A DNA stretch of 64,000 nt from Singulisphaera sp. GP187 (lineage in GTDB: Bacteria > Planctomycetota > Planctomycetia > Gemmatales > Gemmataceae): assembly GCA_945868575.1 (NCBI GenBank), contig CAMBMH010000002.1, positions 1-64,000 of the forward strand. The letters run 5' to 3'. The notes under the pieces were generated by a model. It was given only the letters and a program-made list of their open reading frames with translations, searched no databases and had not been told where the DNA came from. Each line of letters opens with the position of its first letter. Position 1 is the first letter of the stretch. Both the position numbers and the translations under genes were made by a program. Below, one piece after another: positions 30,092-40,800 of the stretch.

Positions 30092-31174
30092 ATGAAAGCC
30101 TTCACACCCGTCTCCGGTCGATTGGGGCGCTGGATGTGGACGCCCATGATGCTAGCTGGCCTTATCGGCATTTGCGGTTGCAAAAATACAAGCAATGGCA
30201 CAGGAGCAACCACAGGGTGGCCTATTGGTGGGGCACCTGCGGGTGCGGACCCGCTTTTTGGTGCGGCCCCTCCACCATCCTCGGCACCCCCTGCAGGGTT
30301 AACGCCTGCCGGACATTCCATCGCGCCAACTCCTGGTGCGCCACTTTCTGGTACCCAGGGCGCAATACCTCCTCCCCCATCGGGGCCCTTGCCTGGTTTC
30401 CATGCACCCGCAACGATGGGTAGCCCGGCCGCTTTGGCGACGGGAACAACTGGCACCCTGGCCAATCCACGGGACCCCTTGGCCGCAAACAACACATCCG
30501 TTCCAACCCTGATTGCACCGATCACCAACACCCCGGTCAATTCCGTGCCGGGTGGCCCCCAGCCCATTTTGCTCAACCCTGTGATAACCACTCCGAATAA
30601 TAGCTATCCGCAACCAGGCGCGACTCCCCCACCCTCAACTAGTGCTTTTGGAAACACGCCGGCACCTGCTGTTTCGGGTCCCATTCCTTCAGGTCCTTTG
30701 CCTGTCCCGGGTTCCAGCGCGCCACCTCCGCCCGAACCGGTTCCTGGGGGAGTATCGGCCAAGCCGGTTCAACCCGGGACGATCAGCCTTGCGGGGTATC
30801 AACAGAATTTCAATCAGCAGGCCAACCTGGCCAACTCCAAAATCACTGCGACGACCAACCAGATCAATCAGTCCATGGCCAATTATCAGCAACAAGCTCA
30901 AACCAACCTGACACAGTTGCAGGATCAATTGCGGGCCCAGGGCACGGCCCTGGACCAGTCGACCCAGGCGACAATCGCCAACCTGAACAACTCCCTTAGC
31001 CAACAGGGAATGATGTGGCAAAAGATGCAAAAGCAGGCGGACGGTTCCTGGAAAAGTTTGGCGTCTTTTACCGATCCGAATAATCCGACCAATCGGAGAA
31101 CCATGGAAGCCGTCGCCTCCACTCCGGACGCCGCCATGCGAGCCCTTCTGGGTGAGGCCCAAGCCGCCCGCTAG
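30092..31174 (+). CDS. Pro/Gly-rich lipoprotein with Gln-rich coiled-coil C-terminal half, hypothetical
   Basis: ORF 30047..31174, start ATG 30092; lipobox LIGICGC; NQQANLANSKITATTNQINQSMANYQQQAQTNLTQLQDQLRAQG. Confidence 0.65.
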   Translation: MKAFTPVSGRLGRWMWTPMMLAGLIGICGCKNTSNGTGATTGWPIGGAPAGADPLFGAAPPPSSAPPAGLTPAGHSIAPTPGAPLSGTQGAIPPPPSGPLPGFHAPATMGSPAALATGTTGTLANPRDPLAANNTSVPTLIAPITNTPVNSVPGGPQPILLNPVITTPNNSYPQPGATPPPSTSAFGNTPAPAVSGPIPSGPLPVPGSSAPPPPEPVPGGVSAKPVQPGTISLAGYQQNFNQQANLANSKITATTNQINQSMANYQQQAQTNLTQLQDQLRAQGTALDQSTQATIANLNNSLSQQGMMWQKMQKQADGSWKSLASFTDPNNPTNRRTMEAVASTPDAAMRALLGEAQAAR

Positions 31175-31191
31175 TTGAAATTTGTTTCATG

Positions 31192-31228
31192 AAAAAAGCC
31201 CGGGAGTAAATCCCCGGGCTTTTTTATT
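31192..31228. terminator. Bidirectional intrinsic terminator between convergent genes
   Basis: aaaaaagcccggg agtaaat ccccgggcttttttatttt hairpin with A and T tracts. Confidence 0.9.
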
Positions 31229-31255
31229 TTATATGTTTAAGGTCTTTATATGACA

Positions 31256-32341
31256 TTATTGACTAAAGGCGGGGAAATCGACATACCCCTCAGGCCCATG
31301 CGAGTACCAGACACTCATGTCCGAGGGCGGATTCAGTGGCCAGTTGTTCCGGAAGCGCTCCACCAGATCAGGAGTGCTTATAAAATCCCTGCCAAATGCG
31401 ATAAGGTCCGCATCACCCGAGCGCACCCGGGCATCGGCATCTTCGCGGGTGTAGCCACAGTTGCCCATTAACGGTCCATGGAACACTTTGCGGAATTCCG
31501 AAAGCAACATCGGTTCCCCTAATCCATGAAATCCAAACGCCAATCCATCCACAACATGCAGGTACGCCAAACCAAAACGGTCCAGTTGGGTTGCCACATG
31601 AAGGAAGGTTTCCCGATAATCGGGCGAACCCATGTCGTTAAAACATCCATTGGGGGAAATGCGCACGCCCACACGATTTGCGCCAAAAACCGCCGCGACC
31701 GCCGTAGTTACCTCATCAAGGAATCGATAACGATTTTCGATGCTGCCGCCATATTCATCAGTGCGGTGGTTGGTTTTCGATTGCAGAAACTGGTCGACAA
31801 GGTAGCCGTTGGCTCCATGGATTTCGACTCCATCAAATCCCGCTTCCCTGGCTAAGGACGCCGCGCGGGAATAATCCGCGACCACACCTGAAATCTCCGA
31901 TGTTTCCAAAGCACGAGGCACATCGTTGGGCCGGGGGCCCAGGTTGGTCTTGCGAGGTTCTTGGTCGTGGATGGCAATGGACGAAGGCGCCACGGGAAGT
32001 TTACCCCCATGAAAGTCGCTGTGTGAAGCACGACCAGTGTGCCAAAGCTGTGCGAATATCTTGCCACCTTTTTCGTGGACTGCCGCCACAACAGGTTTCC
32101 ATGCTTCGGATTGTTCCCGCGTGTACAGCCCTGGAGTTTCGACCCAGCCATTGGCCATTTCACCAACGGTTGTCGCTTCGGAAATGATCAGTCCTGCGGA
32201 AGCGCGTTGGGCATAATAAGTGCCCATAAGTGAATTGGGGATTCGATTGGGCCCGGAACGCGACCTGGTCAACGGGGCCATCACAATCCGATTCCCAAGC
32301 TCCAATCCCCGCAAATCAAATGGATCAAATAAACCACTCAT
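31256..32341 (-). CDS. nemA: Alkene reductase / NADH:flavin oxidoreductase (Old Yellow Enzyme family)
   Basis: LFDPFDLRGLELGNRIVMAPLTRSRS, AQLWHTGRASH, FDGVEIHGANGYLVDQFLQSKTNHRTDEYGGSIENR, LIAFGRDFISTPDLVERFRN. Confidence 0.9.
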   Translation of the reverse strand: MSGLFDPFDLRGLELGNRIVMAPLTRSRSGPNRIPNSLMGTYYAQRASAGLIISEATTVGEMANGWVETPGLYTREQSEAWKPVVAAVHEKGGKIFAQLWHTGRASHSDFHGGKLPVAPSSIAIHDQEPRKTNLGPRPNDVPRALETSEISGVVADYSRAASLAREAGFDGVEIHGANGYLVDQFLQSKTNHRTDEYGGSIENRYRFLDEVTTAVAAVFGANRVGVRISPNGCFNDMGSPDYRETFLHVATQLDRFGLAYLHVVDGLAFGFHGLGEPMLLSEFRKVFHGPLMGNCGYTREDADARVRSGDADLIAFGRDFISTPDLVERFRNNWPLNPPSDMSVWYSHGPEGYVDFPAFSQ

Positions 32342-32497
32342 CAGATTTCTCCTATTTCGTATATCCAAAAAAATGCATTAACGCGCTATTAACAGATCCG
32401 TTTGCAACTCCCTTTGCTTTATCCAAAGGACCATCGAGTCGGGAGGTCTCCTGCGTTCAATGTGCTTGAACATCTCTTTGCCTAGGACCTCCATGGC

Positions 32498-32851
32498 CTA
32501 GTCAATGGACGCCAACTTCGCCTCGCCTGGCTTCGAAAGACCAACATGGATCAAACGCTGATCAATGTTGCCTCGTTTCCGATCAAATAAACCTGCCGCC
32601 TCCAGCCGATTAATAGGCCCTTTGATGCAGGAAACCTTCGTCATCGTGCGAGTTGCCATCTCGTGTTCAGGAAGGGGAGTGCGCTCCCCACGGGTGATGC
32701 GCAAAATGTTGTATTGCGGGTTGGTAAACAAATATTCCCGCAATACCCGGGAAGTTCGATGATGGATTGGGTCGGCAGTTCTCAGGAGATTTGGGGTAAG
32801 CTCTTCCTCATCGCAGGCAAATGGGCTGGTCTTTTTCAATTCGACCTGCAA
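32498..32851 (-). pseudogene. MarR-family transcriptional regulator, possibly truncated
   Basis: TNPQYNILRITRGERTPLPEHEMATRTMTKVSCIKGPINRLEAAGLFDRKRGNIDQRLIHVGLSKPGEAKLASID*; the frame continues after the TAG as AMEVLGKEMFKHIER..., reminiscent of a MarR C-terminal helix. Confidence 0.5.
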
Positions 32852-33069
32852 TTTGGACTGTGGAATGGGCGCACCAGGATTGAAGGACCAATGGATTCAA
32901 TGGTTTAGGAATTATTTACAGCTAAAGAAATTATTAGTCAACCAACCCCAGACCACCCGAGCAACTTCCATTTGGAATGGTCCAATCCCAAAAAGGTCCC
33001 ATCCAGGCCCCTTAAAGCCCCAAATTTCTATCACAACCGAAAGTTAAAACCGTCAATCCGGAGCTTCCC

Positions 33070-34383
33070 ATGGTCGCCGCACTCAGGAAAATTCCACTTA
33101 CCGCATGGATCCTCATCGCCATGCTCGTTGGCTTTGGGATTGGGTACCAATGGCCCGAATTCGGAAAATCGCTCGATCCCCTCTCTTCCACCATTTTTAT
33201 GCGCCTGATCAAATCACTGATCTCGCCCCTTATCTTTTCTACCCTCGTGGTGGGAATTGCCGGGCACTGTGACGACCTCAGGCGGATGGGACGACTGGCC
33301 CTCAAGGCATTTATCTACTTCGAAGTGGTGACCACTCTTGCACTTGTCATCGGTCTCGCGGCGGTAAACATCAGCCAGCCCGGCAACGGAGTAAAAACCC
33401 CCTCCAGCGCCGTGGAAATTGCCCAGGCAACAGCCGAAGCCGGAAAGCTCGCGAAAAACCAGGCAACAGCCACCTCATTTCTTGAACATGTCTTCCCGGC
33501 AAGCGTGGTCGAAGCGGCTGCCAAAAACGAAGTCCTTCAGCTTGTTTTTTGGTCGATTCTCTTTGGAATTGCCCTGGCCCAAACTCCTGACAAATACCGG
33601 ATCCTGATTGTTGACTTCCTTGAGGGAATCGCGCAGGTAATGTTCCGGTTCACCGCCATCGTTATGCTTTATGCCCCAATTGCTATCGGCGCGGCCATAG
33701 CCGTCACCGTCGCCCGAAGCGGAACAGAGGTCCTCCTTAATCTCGCGCTGCTTATTGGAACACTGTACGGTGCCCTGGCGGTTTTCTGTCTGTTGGTACT
33801 GCTACCCGTGGTACTTTTGTTCCGAATTCCCCTGCTCGGCTTTATCCTGACCATTCGCGAACCCGCACTGCTTGCATTTTCGAGTGCCTCAAGCGAAGCA
33901 GCCCTACCCAAAGCCATGCAGGCCCTAGAGGGTTTCGGCGTTCCCAGAAGAATAGTCGCTTTTGTCATGCCCACCGGATATTCATTCAATCTCGATGGAT
34001 CAACCCTTTATTTGGCCGTTGCCAGTGTCTTTTGCTTTCAGGCGGCAGGGGTGGAGCTTTCCATTCAGCATCAGGTCCTGATGATGCTTATGCTGATGCT
34101 CACGAGTAAAGGAGTGGCGGCGGTTCCCCGCGCTTCCCTTGTGATTCTGTCTGGCACTCTCGTTTCCTTTGGCGGCTACCTCAAGGAAAAAAGCCTGATA
34201 GACGATGGGCAACTTACCCTGGCTCTCGCGGCGGTAACAACCATTCTGAGCGTGGATGCGCTTATGGATATGGCCCGAACCTCAATCAACCTGGTAGGCA
34301 ACTGCCTGGCGACATGTGTCATGGCCCGCTGGGAAGGGGAGTTCGATGACAAGGCTGCGGCGGCATCAACCAACAGCCTTTAA
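33070..34383 (+). CDS. Dicarboxylate/amino acid:cation symporter (DAACS family)
   Basis: IFMRLIKSLISPLIFSTLVVGIAG, SSEAALPKAMQALEGFGVPRRIVAFVMPTGYSFNLDGSTLYL, LTSKGVAAVPRASLVIL, DALMDMARTSINLVGNCLATCVMARWEG. Confidence 0.95.
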   Translation: MVAALRKIPLTAWILIAMLVGFGIGYQWPEFGKSLDPLSSTIFMRLIKSLISPLIFSTLVVGIAGHCDDLRRMGRLALKAFIYFEVVTTLALVIGLAAVNISQPGNGVKTPSSAVEIAQATAEAGKLAKNQATATSFLEHVFPASVVEAAAKNEVLQLVFWSILFGIALAQTPDKYRILIVDFLEGIAQVMFRFTAIVMLYAPIAIGAAIAVTVARSGTEVLLNLALLIGTLYGALAVFCLLVLLPVVLLFRIPLLGFILTIREPALLAFSSASSEAALPKAMQALEGFGVPRRIVAFVMPTGYSFNLDGSTLYLAVASVFCFQAAGVELSIQHQVLMMLMLMLTSKGVAAVPRASLVILSGTLVSFGGYLKEKSLIDDGQLTLALAAVTTILSVDALMDMARTSINLVGNCLATCVMARWEGEFDDKAAAASTNSL

Positions 34384-34510
34384 AACAAAAAACAAGCCAA
34401 AATTGGTAGGGAGTGGGCCAAACCTTTTTACCCGAAAATATAAACCCATGACTTTTCAAAAATAAGGCCGGAGTGGGCAAATCAACCCACCCCGATTCTT
34501 ATTGGAATCA

Positions 34511-35806
34511 TTAACCTGCCAAGACCTTAGTCATTATTGGGGCATCGCCGCGACCTTCCTTGTCGTCATCGATCCCGTCATGCCTATCATCGTTGAGATC
34601 GTCCTCCACTCCATGGTCATCCTCGATGTCCCCATCACCTTTGACAAAGTCATCATTTCCCTTGCCACCATGGTTTTGATCGCGACCACTTCCACCATTC
34701 AATCGGTCCCTTCCGATCCCGCCATCCAGCTTACCATCATCGTTGCCACCATTTAGGTCATCGTCCCCCTCATCACCATTGAGGTCATCGTTGCCACCTT
34801 CCCCATAAAGACGATCATTTCCAAACCCACCCCGGAGGATATCGGTGCCCAAACCACCCCAGAGCAAGTCGTCACCCAAGCCGCCATCGAGATCATCGGT
34901 GCCAATTTCCCCAAAGATAATGTCCGAGCCAGCATTGCCCAGAATGTGGTCGTTGCCTGCACCTCCCCTTTCGACATCATTACCATTGCCTCCCTCGAGG
35001 TTATCATCGCCATCCTCGCCATTTAAATCATCATTACCATCGTCGCCAAGGAGGGAGTCCTTTCCTGGTCCACCATATTCCTTATCAGAGCCATTACCAC
35101 CCCGAATCAGGTCATTTCCCACAGCGCCCCACAAGCTATCCTGACCGTCCCCGCCATCCAGATCATCGTCTCCCGTTTGCCCGTTGATGTTATCCTGACC
35201 ATTATCGCCCCGAATTTTATCGGCACCCGCTCCACCATTGATAATGTCATCGTCGTTTCCACCAAATATTTGGTCGTTACCATCCCCACCATCCAGCCGG
35301 TCATAACCATCCATCCCGTAGAGGGTGTCCAGGCCGGTACCCCCGCTAATTTTGTCACCACCCGCACCACCCCGGAGGACATCGTCTCCATTTTCGCCGT
35401 TGATTATATCGTTACCCAAAAAACCAAAAAGGTTATCGTCCCCATCACCACCATTGATCAGATCCGGACTGGGACTTCCAACTACGGAGTCCCTTCCCAA
35501 GCCAGTCTGGATAATGGTTGGAATCCCGACAGGCAGTGCTGAAACATTTACGGTGTCATCGCCTTCGCCACTATCAACGCGAACGGATTTTACCGAAGCG
35601 ACAGAAAAAGCGCCCTGGACACCTTCAACCGAAAGATCTGTTCCCAAACGGGTGATGACAATCTGGTCTGGTCCACTTGTCCCCAAAATCTGAAGCTGAT
35701 TACCCACGAGGTTTGCTGTGATTCCTGCGGCAGGAGCCAACCGATTTTCCAAAGACTCCAAGGATGGAAATCGATTGGTTCTGAAAAACTTACGGGAAGT
35801 ACCCAT
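34511..35806 (-). CDS. RTX/hemolysin-type calcium-binding repeat protein
   Basis: More than 20 GGxGxDxLxG nonapeptide-type repeats; N-terminal SLESLENRLAPA planctomycete-type motif; acidic C-terminus. Confidence 0.9.
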   Translation of the reverse strand: MGTSRKFFRTNRFPSLESLENRLAPAAGITANLVGNQLQILGTSGPDQIVITRLGTDLSVEGVQGAFSVASVKSVRVDSGEGDDTVNVSALPVGIPTIIQTGLGRDSVVGSPSPDLINGGDGDDNLFGFLGNDIINGENGDDVLRGGAGGDKISGGTGLDTLYGMDGYDRLDGGDGNDQIFGGNDDDIINGGAGADKIRGDNGQDNINGQTGDDDLDGGDGQDSLWGAVGNDLIRGGNGSDKEYGGPGKDSLLGDDGNDDLNGEDGDDNLEGGNGNDVERGGAGNDHILGNAGSDIIFGEIGTDDLDGGLGDDLLWGGLGTDILRGGFGNDRLYGEGGNDDLNGDEGDDDLNGGNDDGKLDGGIGRDRLNGGSGRDQNHGGKGNDDFVKGDGDIEDDHGVEDDLNDDRHDGIDDDKEGRGDAPIMTKVLAG

Positions 35807-36004
35807 AACCGAAATCTCCTTAAGCAGAGCCCACCAAACAGAAGTCTGGGGGATTTTGGCTCCGATGCCTTAAAACCGCTTCTTACTTCATTACTGTACC
35901 CTCAACAGTGATGGAAGAATGCCGGGGAAAACCCGAATAGTACTGGAATTTTTCACAATAATGTATCTTTTAAATTTCCATCTGATTACGATTTGCAAAT
36001 CATT

Positions 36005-36661
36005 TCAATCCACCTGTTTTCCAAGCTCAAACAACCCCGATTCCAGGGAAAACTGGGTCAACTCCGCCCGGGACTTCAAACCAAGCTTCGCCATGAGCCG
36101 GGCCCGGTAAGACTCCACGGTTTTGACACTAAGAAACAATCGATCCGCAATAGCCTGATTGGTGTGCCCCTGAGCAATTTGCCCTAATACCTCTCTCTCC
36201 CGTTGGCTAAGCTGCTCCAGCTTGGAACCCACTAATGATTTTTCTCCGGGCGAATCCACCTCTAGGGCCTTGGGGACTTGGGTGTAAATTCCCCCCTTCG
36301 CGATCTGGCGGATCGCCTGTATCAATTCCGAATCAGCCGCGCTTTTCAACAAATAGCCCGATGCTCCCGCGCCAAGCGCCAATCGTACATACGCGGGATC
36401 CTCATGCATCGTTAGTACAATCACCCGGGTCCCAGGATACTTAAGCGTCAGCTCCTCAAGAACCCGCACCGGGTTCCCTCCGGGCATCGACCAATCCAAA
36501 GCCAGCACCCGGGGATTGGCGATTTTTACGGCTTCAAGAACCAATGAGTGATCTCCAACTTCCCCCACCACCTCCATGTCCGGCTGGTTTTCAATCAAAA
36601 GTTTTAGACCCGCCCTCAGAATCGGGTGGTCATCAGCCAAAATAATCCGGATTTTTTCCAT
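36005..36661 (-). CDS. NarL/FixJ-type response regulator
   Basis: RIILADDHPILRAGLKLLIE, ALDWSMPGGNPV, LLKSAADSELI, LSQREREVLGQIAQGHTNQAIADRLFLSVKTVESYRARLMAKLGL. Confidence 0.95.
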   Translation of the reverse strand: MEKIRIILADDHPILRAGLKLLIENQPDMEVVGEVGDHSLVLEAVKIANPRVLALDWSMPGGNPVRVLEELTLKYPGTRVIVLTMHEDPAYVRLALGAGASGYLLKSAADSELIQAIRQIAKGGIYTQVPKALEVDSPGEKSLVGSKLEQLSQREREVLGQIAQGHTNQAIADRLFLSVKTVESYRARLMAKLGLKSRAELTQFSLESGLFELGKQVD

Positions 36662-36666
36662 TCTAA

Positions 36667-37641
36667 TTAACTCTTTTTTTCAATTGGCACTCGGGCCTGA
36701 ATCAGGCATCCCTGTCCACGCGAGGATTCCAGACGAAACTCCCCACCCATTAGCTCCACCCTTTCCCTCATGCTCCAAAGTCCAAAAGGCCCCTCGCCTA
36801 TCTCTCCTCGAAGCGCTTTTTTGGCATCAAATCCCAATCCATTGTCGCGGACCTCCACAATCGCACATTCGTCCCCGGCCTTCAGGCAAACTTCCACCCG
36901 ATTTGCGCCACTATGCTTGAGGGCATTGGTCAGCGCCTCCTGGATAAGTCGGTAAACTCCGGTTTCCATATCCCCGGACCAATCAACTGGGCCCATATCC
37001 ACCACAAGGTCAACCTCGACATCGGGTGGAAGATTCTGGTCCCGAACAAGTTTCTGGAGAGCTGCTTCCAAACCGATATCATCCAGAACACTGGGACGCA
37101 GCCCACGAACCAATCTACGGACCCCATCCAATGTTTGGGATGCCTGACCCCGAAGGTTTTTTGCACGGTCACGGATAACTTCGCTCTGGGTGGTTTCCTC
37201 GATCCACTTGAGTCCAATCAAAAGACTGGTCAACGACTGCCCAACACCATCATGCAAATCCCGGGCGATGCGTCCGCGCTCACCTTCCTGGGCCACCAGG
37301 ATCAATCCCAGAAGCCGCGACCGTATTCTCCCATGCTGGATAAGCGGGACCAGAAAACCAAACCAGACAAGAGGCGCAAGTACCAGGGTAAGCACACTGG
37401 CATCAAGAAACGCAACCACCCCGCTTTCCCTATTCGGCATCATTGTGGGCAACAAAAACATCAGACCATATTCGACAGAAAAAGTAGCAATTAAAAACAC
37501 AACAAACAATCGTACGGGGCGGATCACCTTGGGAATTTTTTGCAGAAACTTTCGAGCCGAATCCATGCGTCCCTCCCAACTTGCAAGCGGGCAATCCAAC
37601 AAAAAAATTGCCCCCTGAGCCGATTGGGACCAACGGCTCAA
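36667..37641 (-). CDS. Sensor histidine kinase (HisKA_3 / NarX-LiaS type)
   Basis: ERGRIARDLHDGVGQSLTSLLIGLKWIEE, LIQEALTNALKHSGANRVEV, VEVRDNGLGFD; real start may be 37566. Confidence 0.93.
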   Translation of the reverse strand: MSRWSQSAQGAIFLLDCPLASWEGRMDSARKFLQKIPKVIRPVRLFVVFLIATFSVEYGLMFLLPTMMPNRESGVVAFLDASVLTLVLAPLVWFGFLVPLIQHGRIRSRLLGLILVAQEGERGRIARDLHDGVGQSLTSLLIGLKWIEETTQSEVIRDRAKNLRGQASQTLDGVRRLVRGLRPSVLDDIGLEAALQKLVRDQNLPPDVEVDLVVDMGPVDWSGDMETGVYRLIQEALTNALKHSGANRVEVCLKAGDECAIVEVRDNGLGFDAKKALRGEIGEGPFGLWSMRERVELMGGEFRLESSRGQGCLIQARVPIEKKS

Positions 37642-37741
37642 GGAGGATCCTCCATTGTGAAGCGGGGACGGGCATCACGAAATATGAGGAATCAATGAGA
37701 GCATACGGCCTGTTGCTACTGTTAGCAACCTGAAACACTCC

Positions 37742-37786
37742 AAAAACGAAAATGGGGGACAAACCTGTGCGGTTTACCCCCCATTT
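37742..37786 (-). terminator. Intrinsic terminator downstream of rpoC
   Basis: AAATGGGGGGTAAACC-GCACA-GGTTTGTCCCCCATT followed by TTCGTTTTTG on the minus strand. Confidence 0.8.
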
Positions 37787-37867
37787 GGATTTCTATTGTG
37801 GCTTTGGCCGGAAAGGAGCAAATCCTTGGCCAACCAAAGCCCTAGGCTGTTAGGCCCAGGAAATCAA

Positions 37868-40800
37868 CTATTCTCCAGCCACTGCCGCGGCAATCTCTGC
37901 CTCTTCATCAAGTGGTACTTCTTCGGCAACTCGCATAGCCAAATGCGACTGCTGGTGCATCGAGAAGCCTGTACCCGCGGGAATCAGGTGACCAAGGATA
38001 ACATTTTCCTTGAGACCAACAAGGTAGTCCGTCTTGCCCGCAAGCGCGGACTCGGTGAGGACCTTTGTGGTTTCCTGGAACGAGGCGGCCGAGATAAAGC
38101 TGTCGGATTGAACCGATGCCTTGGTAATTCCAAGGAGCTGAACTTGACAGGTTGCGGGAAGAGGACTGGTCCAGGTGGGAACAGTGCCCTTCTCGGCCTC
38201 GATCCGCTCCTTCTCCTCTTCGTAGACAACCTTGGGAACGATTTGACCTTCCTTGAAACGGCTATCGCCCGACTTCTTGATTTTGCACGACTCACGAAGG
38301 CGGCTGTTAACCGCATTGAAAGCCTGCTTGTCGATGACGGATCCGGGAAGCAGACCCGAGTCGCCTGTTTGTTCCACCTTCACCTTGCGAAGCATTTGCG
38401 AGACGATGATCTCGATGTGCTTGTCGTCGATGTCCACACGCTGGCTGCGATAAACATTCTGGACTTCGCGAACGAGGTAGTTTTGCACAGCCTCAATACC
38501 CGAGATGAGCAGGATGTCGTGGGGAACCAGCGGTCCATAAACAAGGGGATCGCCTTCCTTAACACGGTCACCGGTCTGAACGCGAAGGTGCTTTCCTGGG
38601 GGAACCTGGTGCTCGCGCTCCTCGCCTGTGGTCTTGCCGTTGTCATCGACAGGCTGGATGTAGATAAGACGCTTGTTACGCTTCTTGTCACCCACGCGGA
38701 TCATACCCGAGATTTCGGACATGACGGCCGGATCACGAGGCTTGCGGGCCTCGAAGATCTCGGTCACGCGAGGGAGACCACCAGTGATGTCCTGAGTACC
38801 ACCCATTTCACGGGTCGTCTTGGCAAGGATGGTTCCCGCCGAGATTGCCTGACCGTCGCGAACCTCGATAAAGGCGCGCTCGGGGAGGTAGACAACGGTA
38901 AGTTTTTGTCCCTTGTTGTCCTGGATGACGATTTGGGGGTGGTACTCACCCTTGTGTTCCATGACGAGGAAACGCTCGGCGCCTGTGATTTCGTCGATGT
39001 CCTTACGAAGGGTTTCACCCTCGATGAGCTCGACAAACTTCACCTTGCCGCCACGATCGGCGATCAGCGGAGTGATATGCGGGTCCCACTTACAAAGGAC
39101 AGTACCCGGTTGAACATCGGTATTGTCGTTGATGAGCACCAAAGCGCCGTAGGGAACCGCGAAAGTTTCAATCGGGGTGCCCTTGGGGCCAAGGATCTGG
39201 ATCTCGCCATTACGGCCGAGAACCACATTCTCCTTTTTGGAGTTTTCGACGGCGCTAATGCGTTGGAAACGCACACGACCGACCTTTTTGTTCTTCATTT
39301 CGGATTCGCCAAGCTCGCGCTTAACCACGCCGCCGATGTGGAAAGTACGCATGGTAAGCTGGGTGCCAGGCTCACCAATCGACTGGGCGGCGATGATACC
39401 CACAGCCATGCCCTCTTCCACAAGCGCGCCTGTCGAGAGGTCCATGCCGTAACAAAGACGGCAAACGCCAAGCTGCGCCTGACAGGTCATTGGTCCGCGA
39501 ACCATGACCTTGTCAAGGCCGAGGGCTTCGATGGCCCGGGCTGCTTCCCACGACATCATCTCGTTCTCTTCGACGATGACCTGGTTGTTGCGAGGGTCGA
39601 TGATCGTGTTACGGCTTACGCGACCACGGATGGTTTCGGCAAGCGAACGCTCGATTTCTTCGCCCTTCATGATCGCCGACTTGGTCACACCCTGGGTGGT
39701 ACCACAGTCGTGCATGGTCACCACGACATTCTGGGCCACATCGGCCAGCTTGCGGGTAAGGTAGCCGGAGTCGGCCGTCTTCAGCGCAGTGTCGGCAAGG
39801 CCCTTACGGGCACCGTGCGTGGAGCTGAAATACTCGAGTACGGACAATCCTTCCTTGAAGTTCGCCTTGATGGGGGTCTCGATGATGGAGCCGTTCGGCT
39901 TCGCCATCAAGCCACGCATACCGGCAAGCTGACGGATCTGTTCGATACCACCACGGGCGCCGGAGTGGGCCATGAGGAAGATCGGGTTGAGGTAAGGACG
40001 CAGGCGGCCGTTATCCAGACGCTTGTCATTACGAAGGTCTTCCATCATATGCTTCGTGATGTTGTCACGGGCACGGGTCCAAAGATCGAGCGTCTTGTTG
40101 TAGCGTTCCCGCTCGGTGATGTTACCTTCTTCGAACTGGCGACGGAATTTTTCGACTTCCTTGTCGGTTTCGCGAAGCTCCTTCTCTTTGTTGGAGGGAG
40201 TTCGCAGATCGTCGGTCGCGAAACTAAGACCAGAACGAGTTGATTCGCGGAAACCGGTGATTTTCATCTTGTCGAGCAGGTCGATCGTGGCGCGGCGGCC
40301 AAGAACCTGATAGCAGTCGGCGATGATGCGGCTCAATTGCTTGGACGAAAGAGCCAGGTCATAAAACGCCATTTCCGGATAGAGAATGTCATTGAAGATC
40401 ACACGGCCAACCGTGGTGATGACACGCTCGTTTTCCTTGACGATAAGCTCCTCGACAGAAACGCGATCGACATACACGCGTTCGGTGATGAACTTCTTGC
40501 CCGCGGGCAAGCGGAGGTGGATTCGGGCGTGTACGCCCAATTTATTCTGACCGAAGGCCGTGAAAACTTCCTCGGCGTTGGCAAACACCATGCCTTCGCC
40601 CTTTTCACCCGATTCACCCAGTTCACCACGGGTTGCGGTGAGGTAATAACAACCCATGACGATGTCCTGGGAGGGGGTGATAATCGGCTGGCCGTTGGCA
40701 GGACTGAAGATGTTGTTGGTCGACATCATCAACACGGTCGCTTCAACCTGCGCCTCGATTGAGAGGGGAAGGTGAACGGCCATCTGGTCACCGTCGAAGT

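Noticed and set aside
34845-35693. Plus-strand ORFs opposite the RTX gene (99-122 aa)
   Set aside because: Repetitive Ser/Pro shadows of the GGxGxD repeats.
37796-40243. 815-aa plus-strand ORF antisense to rpoC (also 43171..44769 antisense to rpoB)
   Set aside because: rpoC/rpoB are unmistakable on the minus strand; the plus ORFs are codon-bias shadows with no domain sense.
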